A stretch of DNA of 64,000 bases, taken from NCBI RefSeq assembly GCF_022695515.1, contig NZ_JALDPT010000006.1, positions 1 through 64,000 of the forward strand, in the 5' to 3' direction. The notes beneath the pieces are model-generated. The model was not told the DNA's origin and did no database searches. It saw only the letters and a program-made list of their open reading frames with translations. How positions within the stretch are numbered: the stretch's first letter is position 1; the number at the start of each line of letters is the position of its first letter. The position numbers and the translations under genes were made by a program. This document shows, piece after piece, positions 39,657 to 49,284 of this stretch. The stretch comes from Phenylobacterium aquaticum (GTDB lineage: Bacteria; Pseudomonadota; Alphaproteobacteria; Caulobacterales; Caulobacteraceae).

Positions 39657-40877
39657 ATGGTCTACATACTCGGCGGCTGGCAGAGCGACTTCGCGAACAA
39701 CTGGGCGCGCCAGGGCATGGAGATGGCGGACGGCTTCGCCCAGGTGGTGGGCGAGGGCCTGAACGCCGTCGGCCTTGAGGCCAAGGACATCGAGACCGGC
39801 CACGTCGGCAACTTCGTCGGCGACCTGTTCGCCGGCCAGGGCCTGCTGGGCGGCTTCTTCGGCCTGGTCCATCCCGACTTCGACGGCCTGCCGACCTCTC
39901 GCCACGAGGCCGCCTGCGCCTCGGGCAGCGTCGCCATCCTGGCCGCCGCCGCCGAGATCGAGGCCGGCCGCTACGACCTGGCCTGCGTGCTCGGCCTGGA
40001 GCAGATGCGCAATGTCAGCGGCCAGAAGGCGGCCGAGAACCTGGGCGCCGCCGCCTGGGCCGGACACGAATACCTCGACGCCAAGTTCCCCTGGCCCAAG
40101 GCCTTCTCCGACCTCGCCGAGGAGTACGACACCCGCTACGGCCTCGACTACAAGCACCTCATGCGCATCGCCGAGATCAACTTCGCCAACGGCAAGCGCA
40201 ACCCCAACGCCCAGACCCGCCAGTGGGCCTTCACCGAGAAGAGCTTCACCGCCGACGACGAGGCCAACCCGGTGGTTGAGGGCCGCACCCGCAAGCAGGA
40301 CTGCGGCCAGGTGACCGACGGCGCCGCCGTGGTGTTCCTGGCCTCGCCCAAGCGCGCCGCCGAATACGCCGACAAGCACGGGATCCCCCTGGAGAGCCTT
40401 CCCCAGATCAAGGGCTGGGGCCACCGCTCCGCCCCCATCTCCTACGCCGCCAAGATCCAGGCGAGCCAGGGCAAGGACTATGTCTTCCCGCAGGTCCGCC
40501 GCGCCATCCTCGACGCCCGCGCCCGGGCCGGGATCACCGAGCTCGACCAGATCGACGTGGTCGAGACCCACGACTGCTTCACCGCCACCGAATATATGGC
40601 GATCGACCACCTCGGCCTCACCGCGCCCGGCGAGTCCTGGAAGGCGATCGAGGACGGCTCGATCGAGATCGGTGGCCGCCTGCCGATCAACCCGTCCGGC
40701 GGCCTGATCGGCCTGGGCCACCCCGTGGGCGCCACCGGCGTCCGCATGGCGCTCGACGCCTTCAAGCAGGTCACCGGCCAGGCCGGCGACTACCAAGTCG
40801 AGGGCGCCAAGACCTGCCAGACCCTCAACATCGGCGGCTCGACCACCACCACGGTCAGCCTGGTCGTGGGCGTCTGA
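39657..40877 (+). CDS. SCP2-type thiolase (acetyl-CoA acyltransferase)
   Basis: 406 residues. Catalytic Cys87 in HEAACASGS, His355 in NPSGGLIGLGHPVGATG, and the second reaction Cys in KTCQTLNIGG near the end. This subfamily cleaves 3-ketoacyl-CoAs with CoA in side-chain or aromatic beta-oxidation; it often needs a small OB-fold partner, none of which is encoded next to it here. The gene is followed after 2 bp by the second ligase, so the two are coexpressed. Confidence 0.88.
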   Translation: MVYILGGWQSDFANNWARQGMEMADGFAQVVGEGLNAVGLEAKDIETGHVGNFVGDLFAGQGLLGGFFGLVHPDFDGLPTSRHEAACASGSVAILAAAAEIEAGRYDLACVLGLEQMRNVSGQKAAENLGAAAWAGHEYLDAKFPWPKAFSDLAEEYDTRYGLDYKHLMRIAEINFANGKRNPNAQTRQWAFTEKSFTADDEANPVVEGRTRKQDCGQVTDGAAVVFLASPKRAAEYADKHGIPLESLPQIKGWGHRSAPISYAAKIQASQGKDYVFPQVRRAILDARARAGITELDQIDVVETHDCFTATEYMAIDHLGLTAPGESWKAIEDGSIEIGGRLPINPSGGLIGLGHPVGATGVRMALDAFKQVTGQAGDYQVEGAKTCQTLNIGGSTTTTVSLVVGV

Positions 40878-40879
40878 CC

Positions 40880-42673
40880 ATGGCCGAGTCCGCCGTCGCC
40901 GCAGCCCCGCCCGCGCCCTTCCGCGAAGCCCACCTGCTGCCGGTGGATCTCGACATCGAGCGCCGCCCCGACGGGACCATACTGATCACGTCAAAGGTCC
41001 CGCTGAAACCCTATGACGCCAACATCCCCGCCGCCTTTGCGCGGCGGGCCCTGGCGTCCGCAGACAAGCCCGCCATCGCCCAGCGGGGCGCCGACGGGGA
41101 ATGGGTCTTCACCTCCTTCGCCCAGCTGAAGCGCGACATGGACGCCGCCACCCAGTGGCTGATGGACAAGGCCGCCGCCGGCCCGGTCCTCATCCTGGCC
41201 GGCAATACGCCCGCCTTCGCGGTGATGAGCTTCGCCGCCCAGGCCGCCGGCCGCGCCGCCTGTCCGGTCAGCGTCACCTATGCGGCGCTTGGCGGCGACT
41301 ATGGCCGCCTGGCTCACGTGGTCGCCAAGGTCCGCCCCGCCGTGGTCTTCGCCGAAGACACCGCCATGGCCAAGGGCGCGCTGGAGACCCTCGACTTCGG
41401 CGACGCCAAGATCATCACCACCGACCCGAGCAAGCTCGCCAAGCCGGCCACATCCTACGCCGAGGTCCTGGCCACCCCCGTCACCGCCTGGGTCGCCAAG
41501 TCGATCGAGGGGCTGAAGCCCTCCGACCGCGCCGCCTTGATGCTGACCTCGGGCTCCACCGGCCTGCCCAAGGTCGTGCCGATCACCTTCGACAACCTGA
41601 TGGCCAATTCCACCCAGTGCCAGCAGACCATCGGCGAGGCCGCCGGCTGGCACGAGGTGATGCTGGACTGGCTGCCCTGGCACCATGCCGCCGGGGCCTT
41701 CGTCCTGCGCACCACCCTCCTGGAAGGCGGCACGCTCTATATCGACGACGGCAAGCCGGCGCCGGGCCTGTTCGAGACCTCGATCCGGAACCTGCGCGAG
41801 ATCTCGGTCAGCTATTTCAACAATGTGCCGCTCGGCTACACCATGCTGGTCGAGGCCATGGAGAAGGACCCGGTGCTTCGGGCCAACTTCTTCAGGAAGA
41901 TGCGGCTGATGCTCTATGGCGGCGCGGGCCTCAGCCAGACCGTCCACGACCGGCTCCAGGCCCAGGCCGTCGCCGAGACCGGCCATCGGATCATGATGAC
42001 CAGCGGCTATGGCATGACCGAGACCGTCTCGGCCTTCATGGTCATCCACTTCGAGACCGACAAGGTCGGCATCGGCCTGCCGGCCCCCGGCACGACCGTA
42101 AAGCTCGCCCCGGTCGGCGACCGCTACGAGGTCCGCGCCAAGGGCCCCAATGTCACCACCGGCTATCTCGACGAGCCGGAAAAGACCGCGGCCGCCTTCG
42201 ACGAGGAGGGCTTCTACCGCACCGGCGACCTCGCCGTATTCCACGATCCTCACGACCCCACCCAAGGCCTCGCCTTCGCCGGCCGGGCGGCCGAGGAGTT
42301 CAAGCTCTCCAGCGGCACCTGGGTCTATGGCGGCTCCCTGCGCGACGGCCTCCTGAAGGCCCTGTCGCCGCTCGTCCTCGACCTGGTGCTCTGCGACGAC
42401 GGCCGGCCCTATCTGGGGGTGATGCTCTGGCCCACGGCCGGGGCGGACCCCGCCGAGATCGAAACCCGCCTGCGCGCCTTCAACGCCGACCAGCACGGCG
42501 GCGCCGCCCGGGTGAAACGCGCGCTCCTGCTCACCACCCCTCCCAGCGCCAACGCCCACGAGATCTCCGACAAGGGCACCATCAACCGCCGCGCCGTCAT
42601 CGACGGCCGGGCCGGGGAGGTGGAGCGCCTGTTCGCCGAGACCCCCGATGCGGGCGTCATGGTCCTGGCCTGA
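40880..42673 (+). CDS. Feruloyl-CoA synthetase-like AMP-binding enzyme
   Basis: 597 residues, beginning 2 bp after the thiolase stop. AMP-binding motif MLTSGSTGLPKVVPITF, GYGMTETVSAF, YRTGDLAVF and GRAAEEFKLSSGTWV fit feruloyl-CoA synthetases; the C-terminal part NAHEISDKGTINRRAV contains the equivalent of the catalytic Lys. It activates an aromatic or phenylpropanoid-like acid as CoA ester. With the thiolase it suggests non-oxidative or beta-oxidative shortening of a cinnamate-type side chain. Substrate is inferred from family only. Confidence 0.82.
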   Translation: MAESAVAAAPPAPFREAHLLPVDLDIERRPDGTILITSKVPLKPYDANIPAAFARRALASADKPAIAQRGADGEWVFTSFAQLKRDMDAATQWLMDKAAAGPVLILAGNTPAFAVMSFAAQAAGRAACPVSVTYAALGGDYGRLAHVVAKVRPAVVFAEDTAMAKGALETLDFGDAKIITTDPSKLAKPATSYAEVLATPVTAWVAKSIEGLKPSDRAALMLTSGSTGLPKVVPITFDNLMANSTQCQQTIGEAAGWHEVMLDWLPWHHAAGAFVLRTTLLEGGTLYIDDGKPAPGLFETSIRNLREISVSYFNNVPLGYTMLVEAMEKDPVLRANFFRKMRLMLYGGAGLSQTVHDRLQAQAVAETGHRIMMTSGYGMTETVSAFMVIHFETDKVGIGLPAPGTTVKLAPVGDRYEVRAKGPNVTTGYLDEPEKTAAAFDEEGFYRTGDLAVFHDPHDPTQGLAFAGRAAEEFKLSSGTWVYGGSLRDGLLKALSPLVLDLVLCDDGRPYLGVMLWPTAGADPAEIETRLRAFNADQHGGAARVKRALLLTTPPSANAHEISDKGTINRRAVIDGRAGEVERLFAETPDAGVMVLA

Positions 42674-43012
42674 CCGCCGCCCGCTGGGCGGGAGGCGGAA
42701 GCTCTGCGCCTACGATGAGAAGGATCTGAGGGGATGATAACCCCGAGGTCCGGAAATCGCCGACCTGAATCGTCCGACGGGTTTGACGTCAACATGGACG
42801 AGTGGGGGCGGGGTGGTGGTGGGGTGGGTTAGAATATTGAAATTAGTGGATTTTTGCGGCGGCCGACCTGCGACTAGAGTTCGCGCTTTGCTTGCTTGAG
42901 CCTGACCGAGTGAGGGGGCCCTTGGGTCGTAAATCGTAGGTGTCAGTACTTGCCGGTAGGCCGGTGGTTTGTGGGGCCTTAGCCTCGAACGAGGCGCGAG
43001 GCCAGGACTTGC
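42674..43012. other. Intergenic border of the CHAT islet with G-rich tract
   Basis: 339 bp with no convincing gene. It holds a GC hairpin (CCGCCC/GGGCGG) just after the ligase stop, the palindrome TTGACGTCAA at 42783-42792, a G-rich tract at 42804-42828 with four G-runs of three or more, and then a stretch with lower GC that leads into the CHAT gene. It probably marks the left edge of a transferred segment. No tRNA or attachment site was seen. Confidence 0.55.
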
Positions 43013-45325
43013 CTAGCCGAGGCCTACATCCTCATACGCCTTCATTCGTCGGGCTGCGCCTTCAGGCGTATCGACAATGATCGTCTCGGGGCGGCCGACA
43101 TTGATATAGCTGATTGCGCTCGAGTTGGCTGTGGCGAGCCGAAGTTCTCGCATCACCAACGCCTCGTCGAGGCCGAGGTCCATAAGTGCACGCACGACGT
43201 TGCTCCAGGGATCAGGCGCAAGCCCATTTATCGCCTGCGTTCCTTCAAGCAGAACTGCGTGCGCTTGGTCTCGATCGATGATATTTTTGTGTTCGACCGC
43301 GTGGATGAACTCCGAAAGCAATTGCATTCGGATTAGGCCGCAGACGATCTCTGTCCAGGTCAGCGCCCGCCGGTACATGCCAACTGCGGCCGGGATGAAG
43401 TCCGCGACCCGGTACACCAGCCGCGCAGCGAAGATCGCCGCGAGCCGAGCATCAAGTGGCAAGACTGAGGACAGAACTGTCCTCGCACCTAGAGACAGAA
43501 AGCCGTTCGCCGTCGTCGCGTGGTTGCGATCGGCGGCATGGGTGTCGCAGGCGCTTAGCACCACAATCGGCGGAATGCGGACCTTGCCATGCAGAGACCA
43601 GATATCGATCGAGTTCTTGCCCAGATGCAGCTGCGCGGGTTGACCGCGTTCATGGCTGCCGTGGCCGTCGAAGATGAGCATGGCTCCCTCGAAGCTATTC
43701 AGCGCCGCGATCAGCTCCTCTTCGCTACCGATATCGACGAATTCGACCTCCAGCTTGCCTCTCCACTGCTCTCCGAAGACGGTGAAGGCAATATCGAACA
43801 TTCCTCTGATGTCTCGATCCTCGGTGGGATCGAGCGCGCTGATGATGAGGATTTTTGAGAAATCTTCGGGTGTTAGCCGTATGATCGGCGGTGGAGTCAT
43901 CTGAGCGATGAACATGTTGCCGGGCGTGACAGGTATCCGAGAGAGGTTGCGGCGAACGCAAAGTGGCAACCCCTCGATGTCGAGCCATTCGAGATGGGCG
44001 TCCGACACAATGCGGATGTCTCCCTTGCTCTCCGCGATTAGCGCTCTGAGCTTGGCCGGTACGGCGGCGGCGAGGCGGTTCTGCACATTGCCGAAGGCTT
44101 CTGCGGTGCGCAGCGGGCTGCGAGCGTTGCTCCGGTAGTGGTTTGCGAACTGGCGCACCGCGCCAAGCGTCCGGTTGATGTCGTTGGGTAGGCGGATCGC
44201 CGCCGACAGCTCCGAGCCGCAGAGCGCTGCCATCGCCTCGACCGTCAATCCGACTTCGTACTGGCGCAGGCGAACGAGGAAATGAGGGTCCGGCTTGAAC
44301 TCGTCCGGCTTGTCGGGATCGCGCTCACGCCCCATCAGTGCCTTGACCTGGGCCTGGGTCGACATCTCGAAGCTATAGCCCGTCTGTCTTTCCAAGATGG
44401 ACTTAACGAGCTGGAAATCCCGACGCATCTCCCGCGTCACATCGGGCTTCAAGGCGATGTCGCCCATGCCGGGGTACATTGCGGGCGCAAATAGATTGAG
44501 GGCAGGCCGCCTTGGAAAGCTCTCCTCGGCGACCGTTTCTCCGGCTTCTTGCCGTGCCGCGAGTACGCTGGCCGTCGTCAAGGCGATTTGGTCCACATAG
44601 GCGTCCAAGTCGCCAATTTTTTTGAACGGCTCTGATCCCGGCGGGTCGAACCCGAAGTTGAGCAACGCTGCAAGGTTGGGCGTGATCGAGCCGTGGCCGC
44701 CCACCTCGTAATCCAACTTCCGCCCCGGCAGCGGTTCCCAACTTGCAATGAATCCCCGCATCTCTGTGACGAACGCCCTTGGCAGCTTCTCGGATGCATG
44801 GTCGCACACGTACAGCAGCCGTGCCTGGAGCCCCTTCCAGGTAAGCTGGTTGTAAGTCAGGTCACCGCCTGCGTTCGCCACCAGCGTTGGTGGCGTGGGA
44901 CAGGACTGGGCCCATTCTCGGTAATCGTCAGCGTTCTGATCTTCGCCCAGAAGGATCACTGTGAATGGCACGGAAAGTGGGGCGGGAAAGCTACGGATCG
45001 CTCGCGGCGATTGGGGATGCCATTGTACCGCGGCGGCTCCGGTCATCCGGCGCGCAAAGAGTGCGCTACGGAACTCCGGAACGAGCTCCATGACGTCCGC
45101 GGGTAGCCACTGAAGGGCACGCAGCAGGAAGATGCTGCGACAAAGCTCTAGCGAAAACCCGGCCAGCGGGGTCGCTTCCTCCGGTCGCCAGTCCGAAACC
45201 GCGACGAGGTAAAGAATCTTTGGTCCAAGATCCGGTAGGTAGTCCAGGCTCAACTCGAAGCCCGGCGGAAAATCGGGAGCGTCACTCACGGCACCCTCGG
45301 CCTGGCCGTCAGCTGTTGCGGTCAC
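43013..45325 (-). CDS. CHAT-domain (caspase-like) protease
   Basis: 770 residues. The C-terminal third is a CHAT domain: ILIISALDPTEDRDI, then catalytic His555 in LIFDGHGSHERG and catalytic Cys593 in VVLSACDTHAADRN, followed by GFLSLGARTVLSSVLP. The His-Cys distance of 38 and the strand order fit clan CD peptidases. The N-terminal ~450 residues have no TPRs that I can see and resemble nothing known; they probably sense or bind a partner. The start overlaps the stop of the upstream gene by ATGA. Base composition is lower in GC than the neighbours, with AT-rich codons, indicating horizontal acquisition. Role inferred: protease activated by, or acting on, its partner, possibly in defence. Confidence 0.85.
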   Translation of the reverse strand: MTATADGQAEGAVSDAPDFPPGFELSLDYLPDLGPKILYLVAVSDWRPEEATPLAGFSLELCRSIFLLRALQWLPADVMELVPEFRSALFARRMTGAAAVQWHPQSPRAIRSFPAPLSVPFTVILLGEDQNADDYREWAQSCPTPPTLVANAGGDLTYNQLTWKGLQARLLYVCDHASEKLPRAFVTEMRGFIASWEPLPGRKLDYEVGGHGSITPNLAALLNFGFDPPGSEPFKKIGDLDAYVDQIALTTASVLAARQEAGETVAEESFPRRPALNLFAPAMYPGMGDIALKPDVTREMRRDFQLVKSILERQTGYSFEMSTQAQVKALMGRERDPDKPDEFKPDPHFLVRLRQYEVGLTVEAMAALCGSELSAAIRLPNDINRTLGAVRQFANHYRSNARSPLRTAEAFGNVQNRLAAAVPAKLRALIAESKGDIRIVSDAHLEWLDIEGLPLCVRRNLSRIPVTPGNMFIAQMTPPPIIRLTPEDFSKILIISALDPTEDRDIRGMFDIAFTVFGEQWRGKLEVEFVDIGSEEELIAALNSFEGAMLIFDGHGSHERGQPAQLHLGKNSIDIWSLHGKVRIPPIVVLSACDTHAADRNHATTANGFLSLGARTVLSSVLPLDARLAAIFAARLVYRVADFIPAAVGMYRRALTWTEIVCGLIRMQLLSEFIHAVEHKNIIDRDQAHAVLLEGTQAINGLAPDPWSNVVRALMDLGLDEALVMRELRLATANSSAISYINVGRPETIIVDTPEGAARRMKAYEDVGLG

Positions 45326-46560
45326 CAGGTCACCCGGAGGTCATCGTCGTACCGCATGCCGGCCATCACCGCTATGACCACTTGGTCAGGTAATATGCGG
45401 GTCACCCGACGCTGCTTGATCTCGAACCCTGGAAACGAGTCGTCGATCACATTGTCGAGGAATTCGGCCGTCGGCGGATCGAGGTAGGTCGTCAGTTCGT
45501 GAAAGAAGGCATGGACCGTCTCGTAGTCCTCCACCACGACCGCAGGCCTGTGCAGGCGCTCCAGATCAGCGAAAAAGCGTCCGACGTGGTGCCCCGCTTC
45601 GACGAACAGCGGCCGTCGGCCCTCGAAATATACAGTCTCAATCGCTTCTGCCTCTGGGTCGACGTTGCCGTGGATCGCAAAGTTGCGCTTATTCATTACG
45701 GTCATGAACCTGCCGAACCCTTCGGTCCGCGTGTCCACAAGGTGCATGCCGAAGCAAACCTCATTGAGACGTCTGATACGCTCAGGGATGTGTTCTCGGG
45801 TGAAGGCCTGATAGCCCGGCCAGTCAGCGCGGAGTTCGGGGCGCCGAAGGGTCAAAGCGAACATGTTAATATAGGCTTCGGCGAGAACGGGCGTCAGCAG
45901 GGCGAGCTGCACGCAAACTCCGTATAGTTTGTCAGCCCGCTCGCCCGCGCGCCGAAGCGGCCCTGAGCCGTGCTGCGGGTTCTTTGCCGACGGCTTGCGC
46001 AGCCTGATTGGCTCGAACGGCGGCGTGTCTACGATCCGTTCGTGAAGTTCGGCGCAGACGCCCGCCAGCGCCGCGAACTTGTTCTGGAAGACAACGAACT
46101 TCTCGAAGCTACGCGTCATCTCAGACTTCTCGCGGCCGAGGCGTCTAAACTCGGCGTGAAGGCCCTGGATAAGCGCCTGCCACTCACGGTCAGTCAGGGC
46201 GTCTCCAAGCATGAAATGAATCTCGCGAGAGGCGCCCGCGATGTAGATGTCAATGTCTTCCGACTTGAGATTGAAATCCCAATGAATCCAGTTGTCGCTG
46301 TCGTCGCGTCGCAGGATGTTCTGAAGGCCGTTCGGCTGTCCGAAACGCGCCCGCAAATAGGCGTACACGTCCACGGGCCGAAGCCTCGACCGAACGACCA
46401 GCGCGCGGGTTCGGCCCTGACGCTCCGGGGGCCTTTCCCGCTTCTGGTCATCATAGAATTTCCACACCTCCTGACTCGTTGAGGCGCGCCAAGACGGAAA
46501 GCGTAGGACTTGCGATAGCCGTTTGGCTGGGTGGGGTCCGCAATTAGTCGGCACAATCAC
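45322..46560 (-). CDS. CHAT-associated protein with HEPN-like R-x4-H motif
   Basis: 412 residues, first gene of the two-gene unit. No family recognised by eye. The mid-to-C-terminal part is helical, and residues 289-300 read MNKRNFAIHGNV with Arg292 and His297, which is the R-x4-H arrangement of HEPN ribonucleases, followed by Gly as in many HEPN proteins. N-terminal residues 40-110 are alpha/beta (RALVVRSRLRPVDVYAYL). It might be an RNase or a HEPN-like scaffold controlled by the CHAT protease. GTG and ATG alternatives for the start exist, but the ATG at 46560 gives the full frame. Composition is atypical like that of its partner. Confidence 0.65.
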   Translation of the reverse strand: MIVPTNCGPHPAKRLSQVLRFPSWRASTSQEVWKFYDDQKRERPPERQGRTRALVVRSRLRPVDVYAYLRARFGQPNGLQNILRRDDSDNWIHWDFNLKSEDIDIYIAGASREIHFMLGDALTDREWQALIQGLHAEFRRLGREKSEMTRSFEKFVVFQNKFAALAGVCAELHERIVDTPPFEPIRLRKPSAKNPQHGSGPLRRAGERADKLYGVCVQLALLTPVLAEAYINMFALTLRRPELRADWPGYQAFTREHIPERIRRLNEVCFGMHLVDTRTEGFGRFMTVMNKRNFAIHGNVDPEAEAIETVYFEGRRPLFVEAGHHVGRFFADLERLHRPAVVVEDYETVHAFFHELTTYLDPPTAEFLDNVIDDSFPGFEIKQRRVTRILPDQVVIAVMAGMRYDDDLRVTW

Positions 46561-46754
46561 CCTCTGTGAACCTCATGGCCTCTGCCGCTCACTTTCGCCC
46601 CGACTGCCATCGCCGTTGGCGTCAGTATTACCCCTGCGCAACCCGTGCGCTAGTGCTCGGCGCTGACTGTCCAGCGCCGGCATGTTCCCCAAGCCTGGCA
46701 AAATCAGATTTGCTCGTTCTTTCGCGCTTCTCGCGGGTGGATTTTGAAGTCCCC

Positions 46755-46797
46755 GCTTGGTTTCCCGCCTGCGCGAGAATGAGCGGGGTGGGGGGCG
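46755..46797. repeat. Dispersed intergenic repeat, copy 1
   Basis: Begins GCTTGGTTTCCCGCCTGCGC and ends in GAGCGGGGTGGGG. It is clearly related to the segment at 56680-56725 (same GCTTGG, CGCCTGCGCG, GCGGGGTGG order). Confidence 0.5.
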
Positions 46798-46874
46798 CCT
46801 GCCGGGCTTGCGGGCGGCTTGAACTGGTGGGGCCGCCGGCGCGGCGCGGTAGCCGATAGCTCGGCGCTTATGGG

Positions 46875-46904
46875 TCCCGGTCTTCGGCTGCGCCGAAACC
46901 GGGA
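46875..46904. repeat. REP-like hairpin
   Basis: TCCCGGT...ACCGGGA arms of 13-14 bp with a TTCGGC/GCCGAA inner stem and one bulged base. No T-run follows, so it is more like a REP element than a terminator. Confidence 0.5.
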
Positions 46905-46993
46905 TGACAGCGCGGGGTTGGGGGCTCGTGGGGTGTTGTTGTTGCGCTTGGCCAGAGCGTCGGCGTGGGGGGCACGCCGACGCGGGCTGCGGG

Positions 46994-47284
46994 TCAGCCG
47001 ATGCCTTCGGCGAGGATCACCCGGTAGTCGGCGCCTTTCAGGCGGTGCTGTTTGGCGTCCTGGTAGGCGGGGCTGTCGTACCAGGCCCGCGCGGCGGCCT
47101 TGTCGGGGAAGGAGATGAGGACCACGCCTTCGGCGTCGTCGCCTTCCAGCACTTCCAGCGGGCCGTAGAAGGCGAGCGGGGTGATCGGGTGGCCGGCGCC
47201 GGCGGGCGCCGCCTTCTGGCTGTAGGTCTTGAGCTCGTCGGGATCGAGGGTCTTGTTCTTGACGAAGATGATGTAGGCGGGCAT
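46994..47284 (-). CDS. DUF1330 protein
   Basis: 96 residues from ATG 47282-47284 with GGAGACC upstream. Dimeric ferredoxin-like fold expected: AYIIFVKNKTLDPDELKTY, GPLEVLEGDDAEGVVLISF, AARAWYDSPAYQDAKQHRL are typical of the family. Function unknown. Divergent from the monooxygenase gene. Confidence 0.85.
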   Translation of the reverse strand: MPAYIIFVKNKTLDPDELKTYSQKAAPAGAGHPITPLAFYGPLEVLEGDDAEGVVLISFPDKAAARAWYDSPAYQDAKQHRLKGADYRVILAEGIG

Positions 47285-47443
47285 GGCGGTCTCCGGTCTG
47301 GTGTGCGGGCGCACCGTCGCCGCCCTGACGCGAGGTCCGGCAAGCGGCCGCCGGCGGCGCGACGTCGATTTGTCCGCCGGACCGCTTGGCTGCCCCGCGG
47401 GAAGGCCTGATTAGCTCCCCCCAAAATCGCAAAAGGGTGGATC

Positions 47444-49276
47444 ATGGACCGGGCGGACAGCACGACGGCGACGGAGCTGGGCTTCGATCCGGACGCCCTG
47501 CGCGAGCGCTATCGCCAGGAGCGCGACAAGCGGCTGCGGGCCGACGGCGAGGCGCAGTATCTGGAAGTCGCCGGCGCGCTGGCGCGTTACGCCGACGAGG
47601 ATCCTTACGCCGATCCGACGTTCGAGCGCCCGGCGCTGCATGACGAGGTCGAGGTGGCGATCATCGGCGGCGGGTTCTCCGGCATGCTGGCGGCGGCGCG
47701 GCTGCGCGAGGCGGGCGTCGATGGGTTCCGGATCATCGAGGCCGGCGGGGACTTCGGCGGCACCTGGTACTGGAACCGCTATCCCGGCGCCCAGTGCGAC
47801 ATCGAGAGCTACTGCTACCTGCCGCTCCTGGAGGAGCTCGGCTACATGCCGAAGGAGAAGTACTCCTATGTCAGCGAGATCTTCGAGCACTCCCAGCGGA
47901 TCGGCCAGGCCTATGGCCTCTATGACCAGACCCTGTTCCAGACCCGGGTGCAGAAGCTGGCCTGGGACGAGGGCCTGAAGCGGTGGCGGATCACGACCCA
48001 GCGCGGCGACGACATCAAGGCGCGGTTCGTGATCATGGCGCTCGGCGCCGCCAGCCGGGCCAAGCTGCCGGGCATTCCCGGGATCGAGGACTTCGAGGGC
48101 CACAGCTTCCACACCAGCCGGTGGGACTATGGCTATACCGGCGGCGACACGACGGGGAACCTCACGGGGCTCGCGGACAAGCGGGTGGCGATCATCGGAA
48201 CCGGCGCCACGGCGATCCAGTGCGTGCCGTTCGTGGCCCGCGACGCCAAGTCCCTGCACGTGTTCCAGCGCACCCCGTCCTCGGTGGACCTGCGCGGCAA
48301 TTCGCCGACCGATCCGGACTGGGCGCAGACCCTGCAGCCCGGCTGGCAAAGGGCGCGGCGGCACAATTTCGCCGACATCGTCGAGGGCCGGCCGTTCCAG
48401 GAGGACCTGGTCAATGACAGCTGGACCGACATCTTCCGCAGCCTGGCGTCGGGCGTGGCCGAGGCCGCGCGCCGGGGCGAGAAGCTGACGCCGCAGGAGG
48501 CGGCCAAGGCGGCGGAACTGGCCGACTTCGTGAAGATGAACAAGATCCGCGGCCGGGTCGACGAGACCGTGCGCGATCCGGCGACGGCCGAGGCCCTGAA
48601 GCCCTGGTACCGCCAGTTCTGCAAGCGGCCGACCTTCAACGACGAGTACCTGCCGGCCTTCAACCGCGACAATGTCACCCTGGTGGATGTGAGCGCCGCC
48701 CAGGGCGTGGAGAAGATCACCGCCAAGGGGGTGGTGGCCAATGGGGTGGAATACCCCGTCGACTGCATCATCTTCGCCTCCGGCTTCGAGATCTCGACGG
48801 CCTTCCGCCGCCGGGTCGGGTTCGAGATCGAGGGGCGCGGCGGGCAGTCGCTCTATGAGCATTACAAGGACGGGTTCCGCACCCTGCACGGCCATTCGAG
48901 CCGCAACTTCCCCAACTGGTTCTATATCGGGGTGGGGCAGAACGGGCTGTCGGTGAACATGACAGCGATGTTCGACGATCAGGCCCAGCACATCGCCTAC
49001 ATCATCAAGGAGGCGAGGGCGCGGGGGGTTACGACGGTCGAACCGTCGGCGGAGGCGGAGGAGGCCTGGGTGGAGGTGATCCGCAAGGTCGCCATCCTGA
49101 ACCGGGATTTCCAGAACGCCTGCACGCCCGGCTATTACAACAACGAGGGCGGCGAGCGGTCCGGGGGGCTGAACGGCCAGACCTATACGCCCGGCATCAA
49201 CCGCTTCAACGCCCTGCTCGCCGAATGGCGGGCCAAGGGGGACCTTGAGGGGCTGGAGTTCGACCGCGAGGCGTGA
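47444..49276 (+). CDS. Baeyer-Villiger-type flavin monooxygenase
   Basis: 610 residues. First FAD Rossmann motif [12 protein letters not shown] near residue 74, [16 protein letters not shown], the BVMO fingerprint [12 protein letters not shown], and the NADPH motif [12 protein letters not shown]. It oxidises a ketone to an ester or lactone using NADPH and oxygen in the cytosol; substrate unknown, plausibly cyclic or steroid-like (inference). It is followed convergently, 8 bp away, by an ACMSD-like amidohydrolase. A short AT-rich promoter region with GGGTGGATC precedes the start. Confidence 0.9.
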   Translation: MDRADSTTATELGFDPDALRERYRQERDKRLRADGEAQYLEVAGALARYADEDPYADPTFERPALHDEVEVAIIGGGFSGMLAAARLREAGVDGFRIIEAGGDFGGTWYWNRYPGAQCDIESYCYLPLLEELGYMPKEKYSYVSEIFEHSQRIGQAYGLYDQTLFQTRVQKLAWDEGLKRWRITTQRGDDIKARFVIMALGAASRAKLPGIPGIEDFEGHSFHTSRWDYGYTGGDTTGNLTGLADKRVAIIGTGATAIQCVPFVARDAKSLHVFQRTPSSVDLRGNSPTDPDWAQTLQPGWQRARRHNFADIVEGRPFQEDLVNDSWTDIFRSLASGVAEAARRGEKLTPQEAAKAAELADFVKMNKIRGRVDETVRDPATAEALKPWYRQFCKRPTFNDEYLPAFNRDNVTLVDVSAAQGVEKITAKGVVANGVEYPVDCIIFASGFEISTAFRRRVGFEIEGRGGQSLYEHYKDGFRTLHGHSSRNFPNWFYIGVGQNGLSVNMTAMFDDQAQHIAYIIKEARARGVTTVEPSAEAEEAWVEVIRKVAILNRDFQNACTPGYYNNEGGERSGGLNGQTYTPGINRFNALLAEWRAKGDLEGLEFDREA

Positions 49277-49284
49277 GCCGCGCC

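Larger units (their letters stand above)
46561..46993. other. Gene-free right border of the CHAT islet with REP-like repeats
   Basis: 433 bp without a supported gene. It contains a GC-rich repeat at 46755-46797 (GCTTGGTTTCCCGCCTGCGC start) that recurs at 56680-56725 and a hairpin at 46875-46904 (TCCCGG...CCGGGA arms). It looks like dispersed intergenic repeats at an islet boundary. Confidence 0.5.

Noticed and set aside
43013-46560. Classical toxin-antitoxin pair for the CHAT/HEPN genes
   Set aside because: Both proteins are large, and neither resembles an antitoxin or small HEPN/MNT pair, so a plain toxin-antitoxin label would be unsupported.
42674-46993. tRNA or attachment site at the CHAT islet
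   Set aside because: Read on both strands, no tRNA cloverleaf, integrase or direct repeat could be found at the edges.
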